A DNA stretch of 64,000 nucleotides from Malachius bipustulatus (Eukaryota > Arthropoda > Insecta > Coleoptera > Melyridae), in the NCBI GenBank assembly GCA_910589415.1, contig OU342633.1, forward strand, positions 15,476,858 through 15,540,857. The letters run 5' to 3'. Positions 33,801 through 45,800 of this stretch are shown here, piece after piece. The notes below the pieces were generated by a model. That model made no database searches, was not told the origin of the DNA, and saw only the letters and a program-made list of their open reading frames with translations. Position 1 is the stretch's first letter. Every line of letters begins with the position of its first letter. A program made the position numbers and the translations under genes.

Positions 33801-36800
33801 GACCGATCCGAGCTCTGTCGGTACATCAAAGGATGTTCGCGTTCAGTCTGGACGGGATTAAGCTGCGTACTCATTAGAGCATTTGCCCCGAACGAGCGCG
33901 CCGAACAGAGCAGAGCCGAGCATTCGGGGCGTTTATATTTTTCACCCGAGCCCCGAACGAGCATTCGGTTCGGCACTGATCCAGTTGTTCGTAGATACTT
34001 AGTTTGGCAGTAGAGCTGGTTAATCCCGTCCAGACTGAACGCGAACATCCTTTGATGTACCGACAGAGCTCGGATCGGTCTGAGCACGTTCGCCGAACAA
34101 CCTGAGCGTGCTTGGCTCTGTTCGGATGCCCGTCCACATCTGAGCGGTTCAGCTCTGTTCGGGGCGCTCGTTCGGGGCTCGTGCTCTAGTGAGTACGCAG
34201 CTTTAATCAGCTCTACTGCCGAACTAAGTACCTACGCTACGAACAAATGGATAGTGCCGAACCGAATGCTCGTTCGGGGCTCGGGTGAAAAACATAATCG
34301 CTCCGAATGCTCGGCTCTGCTCTGTTCGGCGCGCTCGTTCGGAGCAAATGCTCTAATGAGTACGCAGCTTTAGACGCAGGATTTTGAAAAAAAGGTGTCA
34401 TATATAGTTGTAGAAGCATATTGTATCTAAGATATACTTTTGATACTAACAGTAGGTATTAAAAAGGGTCATTAAGTTAACCGGATAATTTTTGATGCAG
34501 TTTATAGAAAAGTTACAGATTTTACATGGAAAATATAGCAAATTTAGTGATTCTTGGTATGAAAGAGATTCCAAAAATGTTAATAAAAATAATTTTACGT
34601 CGATATTACCCAAAAAACGGTCACAGAAATCTGCCCGTTAGCTTAATGGGCGTTTGTAATATTGGCTGTTAGTCTTACTATCTTTTTCTAAATGCATCTT
34701 AGGATACTTTTTAGAAAGTATTTAATATCTTGTATCTAGACACTTTGTAAAGTATTTTTCCCAGCTCTGTCGCCGGGATGACTATGCCAAGCGCGATAGG
34801 CTTTGTTCTTGGAAAACAAACCAGTAGTGTAGGCTCCCATGAAAAAAAAGGTACCCAATAGAACACCTCAAAATTATAAAGTGAACATGGCTGAAAAACA
34901 TGTAAGAAATATGCTACGCCCGCCAGACCAGTAAAAATTTGTTAATTGTTATTTTTTATGAAGTTTTAAATTCTGCTAAAAGTCGCATTCCTCGGTCCGG
35001 TATCCGCCCAAATTTGTTAAATAAAAAATTAGGTATCATAACGATCATAAGGATAATAAGGATCATTATGCCTATCATTGTGCAATAACAGTCTCTGATT
35101 TTATTGCAGTTTGGGCATACATGCGAAATCATCTTGCGTTTAGTAAACATGTCCCTTTTCTATTTGTTTGCAGATTCTCCTTCTTTTGCGATAACAAGAG
35201 AGCCTGGTTTTGGTTTACCAATAAAAGAGGGTATGACGGTGTCTTTGAAGTGCGATGTTGATGCAAATCCTAGGGCACAACCTGTGTGGAAAAAGGACGA
35301 AGAGGATCCTCCGATACCGCAAATAGATGGCTTCTTAAATTTCTCTGAAATCCGACGTGAACACAGTGGTTGGTACAAATGCGTCACAAGTCACATGCTG
35401 GGAAAGTTTTCCAGCATAGGATACTTTTTAAATGTTAGATGTAAGTATCTATAACCTATAATTATCTTTGTAAAAACAAGGACTTTTTTTAATTCAAATT
35501 GGTTCCTTTAGATGACTCAGAATCTACCCAAGAGCCTGATTTTGATATTGCGGAGCTGACGTCAACTGGTCAGCAGCTGCAAGTCTCAGTAGGAGAAACT
35601 GTTCACTTGACTTGCCCTACAGGTATTAGAATTTTTTTCTAAGTACATATTTCATATTTTCTTACTGTGTAATGTACCTATCTAATTTTATTTATGACAA
35701 AAATAAGAAAAGGTATAGTTTTGTATAGGTACTGTAACCGCCCACCCCCCTGGCCATGTGATCTCTAGAAATTTGGAACCCTTCGTTGTCTCGTCGTTCT
35801 TCGTAGTTTACCCTCAGTTCGTAAGATGGGGTTGCAGAGATTAATTAAACAGAGAAATAAAACACACAAATTCATATAACACCTATATTACTGCTCTTAT
35901 TTGAATTTAATTACACCTTTTGAATTATTTACCATTTTAGAATTATTTACAATACATATTTCTATTTATTTCAAACTTTTATTTGATTTATTTAATTTAA
36001 TTTTAGGTTGGTATGGAATTACGTAACGCTTCTCAAATATTATATGTTTATTGACATTTTACTCCAGGCCAAGAGATTCCTTTTGTTAGGCTCATTTTAT
36101 GGGCCCTATTCACTGGAGTGGCGAGTACCTGTTTCGCTTTCGCTTTCTAAACTATTAGACCTTCCACTTTTTACTATTGTTGTTGTTGCAGCTGTCCCGA
36201 CTGGATTCAGTTTCACTTTCAGATGGCAGGGTTGCCAAATGGGGTGTTGTCTGGAGTTAGGTGATTTTATTTTAATTACACAAATTAAGTTGCAACTTGG
36301 TCGCGTGGGGCCAAGTGCACTGATCTTTAACCCTTGTAGATTTGATTTTGGTTGTGGAGATCCTTGAGACAGGATTGGAAACACAGACTGACGGCGCTAC
36401 TTCTATATACTCTAATTTACTCTAATTACGATACCTACTCTAAATACGATACTTTCTAGCCGCTGTGTTTTAGGGTTGGTGGCTAGTCTCATGATTGTGG
36501 AATAACTCATTACAGAAGGAGAACCGCGAGCTCCCGAACTTATTTTGTACTGAAATAACAAAATGGCTCACAAGAAAATACACAGACCATTCTCTTCCCT
36601 GTCAATTAGTGCCTTACACATACATTCATTGTGCCACATTCCGATTTGCTTTGCAGGCAACGGCAATCGATGGTCTCCAATGAGTCTTTTGCCCTATCAG
36701 ATTGTGTGTGTTTAAGAGAATAGATGCACCCCCTTGTACTGAACTAATTTGTTATCAGGTACAGAAGTATGTGTCTCGATTGAATGTTTGTATGGATCTG

Positions 36801-39800
36801 ATCATCTTTGACTCAGTCCTGTTCTCTCTTCCCTAACAATTTATTATACAATACATAAGAAAAATTCCCAATCAGATTACCTAATTTATGCAATTAAATT
36901 AAATTCTGAATTCTTTGATTTTGGTTTTGATTTTGGTCTGAAGAGTAATTTACTGTGATCTTTTTAACCCTGTGATTCTTTCTGATTTGATTTAAAAAAG
37001 TATTTTGAATTTTAATTTGAGAAACGTTGCAACCATACAGGCAGGCCCTGGCAGATTCGTAGATCTGGTTCCTGTGACAAAAGAAAGAAATATCAAAGAG
37101 AGCAGTAACTATAATAATGGAGCTAAATTCAAATATTTACAACTTTAAGTTTAACAATTTATTTTCACCTGTAACATTAGCAGGTTTCCTAGAGGAGGAA
37201 ATGGAGGCTGGTCCTAGTGGAGGGACGTGGTTCCGCTCTCGCTCGGCCAGGTCGGTTGGACTGGATACGGCAGCCGGAACTGACGACACGGCAACACGGT
37301 CCGTCTTCTCTTCTTGAGCAGGGCAGCAGGTGTCTTGGTGGCACTTTTACTTAAATTGCTTCTCTTCTTTAATACGGGCACGGGCATTGACGAAGCGATC
37401 GCTTGGTTTCGTAACTGTCTCGTACTCATGATGATGAACTTCTTAATTATTTAGGAGACTTCGGAGACTGGGTTGGTAGGTTTAAAAGGTACTTATTATC
37501 CGGTTCACGAAGCCACAGACAACAAGCGAGGGTAAAAGTGTCGGAAAAGATCCGGTTCGGTAGCCACAGATCTTAGAGAGGTAGGTATAGGAATTCTCCG
37601 GTTCTCGAAGCCAACAGAGATTTTAGGTACAGGACGGATAGATAAAGAATCATCTGAAGTCAAAATCTCGGTGGTCTTATATAGTCGCTGAACCCCTTCT
37701 CTCGCTACATTCCATTGTATGTTAAAGTAGGTCACTCACGCAGCTTTCTCTTCCTTTATCTCATTCAGCTTACTCTGAGTTTTCTGGGCTTTCCTTCCAC
37801 GTGACTCATTCAAATTTAATCTCAATCGGTTTATCTCGCAATTCTCTAGCTGCTGACACTTTTCCGGTTTCGATATCATTTATTTCAAGGAAGTTGCTTT
37901 GTAATTAGGCATTATATCCGGTGGAAGTTTTCAGTGCAGTTGCCTTTGTTGAAGTGGTTAAATCTCAGTTTTTCTTACTATTTAATGGGATTTTCAGTTA
38001 CTTAAGTTTCTCCCTGGATAGTATTATTACTTATTGATCACCTGCCTTAATTTCATAAACTTTGATAAGGTAGTTCTTCACCATCGAGCCGTTTTGTTCT
38101 GAAGTTTTCATTTCTATTGAGTTTTTCCGAGATTTTCTTCATGATATGGATCAGACGTAGTTATGTAAATGATTTGTAATTTCTATGTTGTTGGTAGGTA
38201 CTTGTTGTATTACTCTCTGGGTATGTGACTTATCAAAGGTTTCCTATTTCCCGGCATTTTCTCTATCTAGGCGTATTATGTCTGGAAATACTGATGACAT
38301 ATCTTAATTGGATGCTGACTGGTAACTTCCCGAGCTTTCTTATGTTTTGAATAAGCTGATTTCGAAAATTTAAGGGGCTGTATTTCTGGTTGCCTACGGA
38401 TGATGCTCATATTCGAATTTTACGGAGTTTACCTTTGTCGAAAATGTGCCTGCCCCAGGGGCTATATGTTTCAGTACCTACGTAGGTACATGTTAATAAT
38501 TATTGTTCATATTGTCCATATTGTTAAAGTATGCACATTTTTTATAGGTATTCAAATATTAGATTCCCTGTTTTTTTAGAGTAAACTTGAATGAGACTTT
38601 TTGGAAAAAAAAACAACAATTAAAAGTCTACGGCTCTATTTGATTTTAATATTTTACATCAACATTTTAAAATAAGAACAAATATACAGGGGTAATGACG
38701 ATCAGTTTTAAGTAGAAGTATCTACACCTGAAAGTAGGTGTTAACTGAAAAAAAAATTGAAAATTCCTGGTGGGGCAACCCGTCCATTACTCACCGAGAT
38801 ATCGCCGCTTTATTGGTTTTTAGTTTTATTTTTTGCCAAAACGGGAGTCACCGGGAGTAACGGACAGAGTTAGAGCATAATTCAGGGGGAGGCAATGAGT
38901 TTACAGTCGCGAAAAAAATCACAAGGGTTTCGGGCAATTTTTGCGAGAATGGGTGTTTTAGGGGCGAAGGGGGCAAGGGAAACATAAAAGACACTGAATC
39001 GGACATAACTCCTACAGTTTTTACCTGATAACGCGCAGCAAAAAAACTAATTTTTTTGGATGGCCGCCTATCGATTTATACTTTTTTTTCAAAAAAAAAA
39101 TGGCGGCCAAAACAAAAAATGGATTTTTTAAATTATTTTTTTGTAATGATTTTATATCATGAAAAGGTGAAAGTGAGAAAATCTAACAAAAATGGTTTTT
39201 ATGGTTGCAGTTTAAATTGAGTGGGCTATGAGTTATAAGCAAGTGATAATCGCTATTTTTCATTTTGAAAGCATTGTACCTCGGGAACGGCTCAAAATAT
39301 CGGAAAACGACTTACATGTCCCTATCTTAACTTTCCATGTGATACTTTACAGTGTACTTGAAATTTTTACACAGGGTGATTTGAATCTGATAAGTTCCAT
39401 CATCCTGTATAAAAATTAAGCCTTATAGTAGGATATACCATGAAAAGTTAAGATAGGGACACGCAAGCTGTTTTCCGATATTTTGAGCCGTTTCCGATGT
39501 ACCTACAATGCTTTCAAAATGAAAAATGGTAATTACGAGTATCACTTGCTTATAACTCATAACCCACTCAATTTAACCCTTAGCTGGATCGGCGTGCTGT
39601 TAGAGAGGGCCCTCTTCCAAAGATTCCACTCGTCGAGGAATCTCAATCTTTGACAACTTGTCACCAAAACGAATTGAGTTTACCGGTTAGTTACCAAAAT
39701 ACAAGGAACACTCCCATCCATTAATTACGGCCCGCCCGGTCATGCGTCCAAGCTCGAAAACGGCAGTCGAATCTCGTCTGACACAGTGGTGAACGATAAT

Positions 39801-42800
39801 CACGACACTGCGCTATTCAAATTTTTATCGTAGCGGAACCTTTGAATCAACATGACAACAAATAATATCCATTATAATTCAACCCTTGTAACCAAAAACA
39901 AACCATCAACAAAATAAACTGTCAATATCGAACACCCTTCATGATAAAAATCAATAAAAAAGCAAAAAAAATATTTTTTTTTTCAAATTTTTTTTTGGCC
40001 GCCGTTTGTTTATTTAAAAAGAATATCAATATCAAAAAAAAATAGTTTTTTTTTTTGCTGCAGGATATTGGGCAAAAACTGTATGAGTTATCTCCTATTC
40101 AGCGTGTTTTAGGTTTACCGACCCCCCTTCGCCCCTAATACACCGATCCTCACAAAAAAAAGCTGAAACACTTGGGAAACATGAATTTACAGGGGTGCAT
40201 TTTTTCGCAAGCCCACGGCTGGTGGAGCACTGCCTCCCGGATAATTTCAGTAGTTTTTGAAATACATTTCCTCCACATTTCTGGCGTGATAAATTATAGG
40301 ACATATTTCCAAGTTTGTAAGACTTTCTCTTCATTTGTCGATTCCTTAAGGACGATATTTGAATCATAAAAGTTTTGTGCTATCCCCTATACCAGTTCAA
40401 TAGCGTTATACTGGCAATGATATAAGGGGGTAATAGCAAAACCTTATAGACCGTATTTCGTCACTAAAGAATCGACAACAATTTCTTTTTCCTTCCAGCT
40501 GGGATAAATTTTCGCTATATCCAGCAATTCGGATTTCAATGCCATGATAGGATACTGCATATTTTTGGAAGCGAGGCAATCTTTAATTTCTTGTTTTGTC
40601 CAACTTCCTGTTGGTACTTTGTCGACAATTCGGGTGTGGTACGAAGCATTATCCAGGATAATTAAAGATGGCTCCTCCAAGCCTTTCAGAAGATTTTTAT
40701 CGAACCACTTTTCAAACAACTCCGCGTTCATATTGTCGTGGTAATCGGCAGATTTATTCTTTGTTGAGAGAGCTAAATCTGTACGAAGCCATTTTTCGTG
40801 CTTGCATTGAGTATCATAATATCGTTTGCCATTTGAGGTCTTCCCAGGCTTATAAATAACTTTTCACTAACTCGTATTGCCATGACCGTTACGATTCACC
40901 TACAAAATTAAATTTGATAAAATAATAATTATTGACGACTATTATTTCAAGCAATTTATATCTTTATTCGTTATATGAATATTTTAGATAACTATAAAGA
41001 TTTTCCGATGGGAAACTTATGTTTAAAACTTACCCTTGCTGAAAATCCAAGTTTCATCAAGAAAAACCAAATCTATTGGAAACTCGCTGTCCAGATTCTC
41101 AATAAAGGTCTTTAAAAACTTATGACGCAATGTGACTACATGGGATAGTTCACACAGCGCTTTGCTTTTGTCCGTTTTACGATAGCGAAATCCCATTGAC
41201 TTTAATAATATCCACAAGGAAGTCTTTTTATCCGGTATATCTGTCTTGTAACGACAACTTGTTCTAAAAAAAAAATAATATCGAAAATATCTACTTTCGT
41301 AAAGTTGCAAAAGGAGCAATCACATCGAAAATGTACTTTATGAAGTATGAACAGTTATGAAAAGAATGAAAATTTGTTGGAGCACGTACTTTTCAAGAGA
41401 GAATAGCATCTCGCTTCAGCTGAGGAGAATCCGTTGATGGCAATGTACGGAGGGGAAGTTATCGATGCTTCTATTAAGCAATAATTATTAATGTTTGCAC
41501 GTTGAAACAACAAAGACCGACGTTCAAAACAAAAACCGACTATCGCGTTTACCTCCTGCTATGAATACAGCAGCACGTCAGCGTCCCTTGCGAAGATTAT
41601 CACCATTTCCAAAAGTGGCTTGGAGATAAGAAAAATGTGCTTGATTGGGGCTGGAAAAAAAGAGACCGAGGTTTGGAGCCAGTGCCCACCGAGCAGGAAC
41701 GGATTCCACGTGTCTATTGGAAATCAAATCCTGTGGATGCACAACATATAATGCGGTAACGCTTGTGGTTGTCAAAAGTAAGGATTGAAATGTTCAATCC
41801 CATGCAAGATTTGCCTGCACGAACGAAGAAGACGCAGAAAAACGAGAGGAGTGAAAGTCGAATTCAAATTCCAGGAAAGATGAAAAACATTTGGTCGAAA
41901 AATACTCTGAATGAGACCTCTCGAGAAAACCACGTTAATAAAAAAATGCGCCACGAACTCTACATCAAAGTTTATGAGGGAAAAAGTTGAGGAAAATAAA
42001 AAATCTTACCAATTTCTTAAATAGTACCTACGTTTCTATCCAAAAACACCTTTAAAATATAGGTACCTGAATACCTTAAAATTAAAGCAAAACACGTGTT
42101 CTTAGCACAGATTTAAGGAATCGCCGTTGATCTTAATCAGTTTGCGTTATACAGCTACAAAGCGAGAAATGCAAAGCGACCGCGAACGCTCCATAGCGCA
42201 ACGAGCGAGTATGTTATAGGCTTCAAAGTATCACGGTAATAAACAGCACAACTTCGAACGTTTGGTGGGTAATTGGCGGGCGAGGAGTCAGCTAGTAGGG
42301 ATGATTTAGTTTTTCCTAAATATTGGAAAGTGAGTCTAGCTTAAATAGTAAACTGTCGACGAGGGTATAACATGCACTGGAAAAGAGCTACGAGCAGAGA
42401 AACCGGACTTATGAAGTTTTAGCAAAGCACTATGAACTTTGGATGCTAATAACTTTTTACCAGTGCATTGGGGAGTTTTACTTGATATGACATATACTCA
42501 ATACTTAATTGAAGAGTAAATCCTAGCGAATTCAACGACCCCAAAACAATTGCGATGGGATGATTAAAATGCGAGATATGAGCGGTTGGAAAGAAAAAAA
42601 AACACAATCCAAGATGGCGGCGGACGGGGCCGGTCGATGTGGACAATGCGCAAATTCATGGTTAAGGTCTCCATCGAAGATCTTAGATCCTTTCAAATAA
42701 GCAACAAAAGAAAAAATATATCTTAAATTTTCGGATCAACTTCTAAATGAACCGGACTATGTATTTGTTTTACAGTTGGAAGTTGTTTACAGACTGCCAT

Positions 42801-45800
42801 GTATGTAGATGTTCAATTTTAGAAGAAAAAGCAACTTTATATCTCGGTAACGAAACCTTTGAAACAATTTTTGTTTTAAATTAATAAAGTAAAGTAATTC
42901 GAAACATCCTGTACAACACTTTGTATACCGTGTCCGCCAATTCGGGATCAGCCTATATTTGTAGTATACAGGGTGTTAATGAATACCTAGGTGTTACAAA
43001 CTTAAAAAGAAGAAAATGTAAAAATGTAAAAAATTGAAGGAAATGTAAAAATAAGGCCAATAATTTCCTGTAGAACATGAATCGCTGGAACTTTAGTTTT
43101 CGAGATACAGGGTGTTAAAGTTTTTAACACTTTACTTAGGAAAAATGAACAAAGTAATAATTATTATTAAGTATGTAGATATTACAATGTCTTATCTCGG
43201 TAAATGTGATATGTAATAATGTCAAATCAATAATGAGAAACTTGACATTTCATTTTTTCTCTTCCTTCACTCCTCTTCTTCTACACTAAAGTTAAACGTC
43301 AGAGTCATCTGTCAGGCGCATGCTAATAGCCGTTACAAGTTCTTCGAATAATTGAATATTTTTTGAATAAGTACTACCTATCTAAAAATTGGCTGATCAG
43401 AATAACTCCAAATTTTTGACAGTTGTTGTACTAATTGAAGTACATGACTTGATAATCCCAATGAAAAATTATTCAATCCAGTGGCGGAGATCTGGGTGTG
43501 TTGTGACGATTTCGGGATCGCTGGTAAATCCACGGTTCGGACTTCACTGGAGCTCGACGGATTTTTCGGGCGCCAGATTTTTAATAAGGGTTTACTTTAC
43601 TCCCTGTGGAAAATATTCTCGCTAAGTATTTCCCAATGACCTGAGTCACACAGATGGTACGTTTATCGTACCCTTGTCCCAAAGTAGCTCAATGGAGAAA
43701 CGGAAAACGCCAGGGGTCAGATGGAGTTATCACCGAGGATATTGAATTCGAGATAACGGGCTTTAATCGCTTCCTGAATGTCCCCTGTCTACCCGTGGAG
43801 CGGAGATGTAAGCGAGATAATCGGTGGTGTCGGTGTTATTGTTGAAGGATGGGCGAGCGACGGGCTGCGGGCTGTCCTATTAACCGCCCGCCCGCAATGG
43901 AGCAGTGGTGCTAGTGCTGGCTGCTAGGTTGATTCGGTCGGTCTTATTATTATTGTTCCAGCGAGAGGGTCTCTTACCTTTTTCCTTCACACTCTCAATT
44001 TATTACTTACGTTAGTTCGTATGATTAATTCCGCGGAATATTACGGAAGAACAAGAAAGATCAAAATTTGCATCAACTGTTTATAAAGAATGCATAGGTA
44101 GGTCGATCGTATGAGTATAAAGCACAGAAAGTGAATTTACTAGCCTGTTTTTGAATCATTCAAACTTCGGAGTATCAGTGATACTCGGGATGCAGCACAC
44201 TGAAGAGCCCCAACAGGGCGAAACACGTGTCTATGCTTGTTCTGGTACTCTGGTTGGCTCTGCTATTGGATGTGTGGAAACTCTCTCGATTGGAGTTTCG
44301 GGCACTGCCAGCATGACAACTGTTACGGGCGATGGAGGAATACTCCGACCCCACCTAACAGGCTAGTAAAAACAGGCTAGTAAATGCACTTTATGTGCTT
44401 TATACTCATACGACCTACCTGCATTCTTTATTTAATTATTAATCGTTGAGTATACTTGCCTTCTTCTCTTAGCAACTGTTTATTAACAAAAGTAATCAAT
44501 GTTATCAAAATTACAGAATATTTCCACCGAAAATATTAGGTGTATATATATGACGTCTACGCAAAAATTCTTTAATAATTCATACGACCTGCAGGAAATT
44601 TTTTAAAGTTCAAAATCAAACAAACATCGACGTACGTAACGTCCCTAACAAACGGAAACACTTTATTTATTTAAATAAAATCTACAAAAAAACTTCAAAG
44701 TCCTAGATAAAGAAACAATAGACGTACGTAATGTTTCTAAACAATTTATTTATTTGAAGTCATAAAATATGACAGTTTAACAATTAGATCATTTCGTTAT
44801 ATCTCTTTGGTCGACTACGCAATTTATTAACTCAAATTAAATCTTCGAAAATATCTACATTTAATTCTATACATCATCGGTGACTATACCTGGACCTGGG
44901 GCGGAACTATGTTCTGTTGGGGCAGATCAAAAATAATAATAAAAAAATTGAATTAAACAAATCAAGACCTGGTCGTGTGAGAATGAAGAAAGGCGGGCTG
45001 GTACACGTCAAACTACCTAAATTAAAATCTCGACGGTCTTTAAGGCATCAGGTCAGCTAGCGTCGCTGTTAAGAGTACCCGATCGTCGAGGCGGGGCTCT
45101 GGGAGAGGTCCGGTACTTCAGGGAATGTGTAAGGGGGGAATGAAGACTACCATCTCAGGCTACCCAATCACGAGGGGATCGCTTACACTGCCTACTCTAC
45201 AGCTAGAAATGTTAGTGACCCTCAGCTATGTGACTTTTCGAGACTGTGAGACTATGAGACTTTTCGGGATACAGACAGGGTCAAATCGAAGGTACCTACC
45301 AAAAATGAACAAAATTATTGCAAAATAACACCTACCTTACGTATTGATGTTGGCGGCGATTGAAAAATAAACTGGTGACTCTAATTTAACTGGACTAACT
45401 ACTACTAAAACTTAAGGTTAAACCTCGGAAAAATCAAACTAATGAACACTGACTCTAGAATCGAAATTCAGACGATTCTACTAATTCGGACTCTATCTAT
45501 TTAACGTCGGTACGGTTTTGCTATTCGGCTGCTACTGAAGGCGTCGGCTGGATGCTTCTGAAGACAGTGCCAATAACCAATTGTAACTCGGTAAACGACG
45601 GAAAAATGAAAGAGCTATGTACTTCGTAAAACGACGGAAAAATGAAAGAGAGACGTGCGTGGATTCGTACATTGTGGAATATCTTGAGAACAGTGTGTCC
45701 TACAACAAAAATATAAGATGATATGATAATATAATATAAGATGACTGACTTTTTCCTCTAAGCAAAACGAACAAAAGTGTAGCCTAAAAGTTATTTAATA

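Noticed and set aside
33744..34137. Long mirrored open frames on both strands
   Set aside because: They encode the same sequence twice because the DNA is palindromic; there is no domain and no splice context.
36008..36384. 119-codon plus frame and 92-codon minus frame
   Set aside because: Hydrophobic but without any motif; overlapping frames on both strands suggest chance in a GC-richer block.
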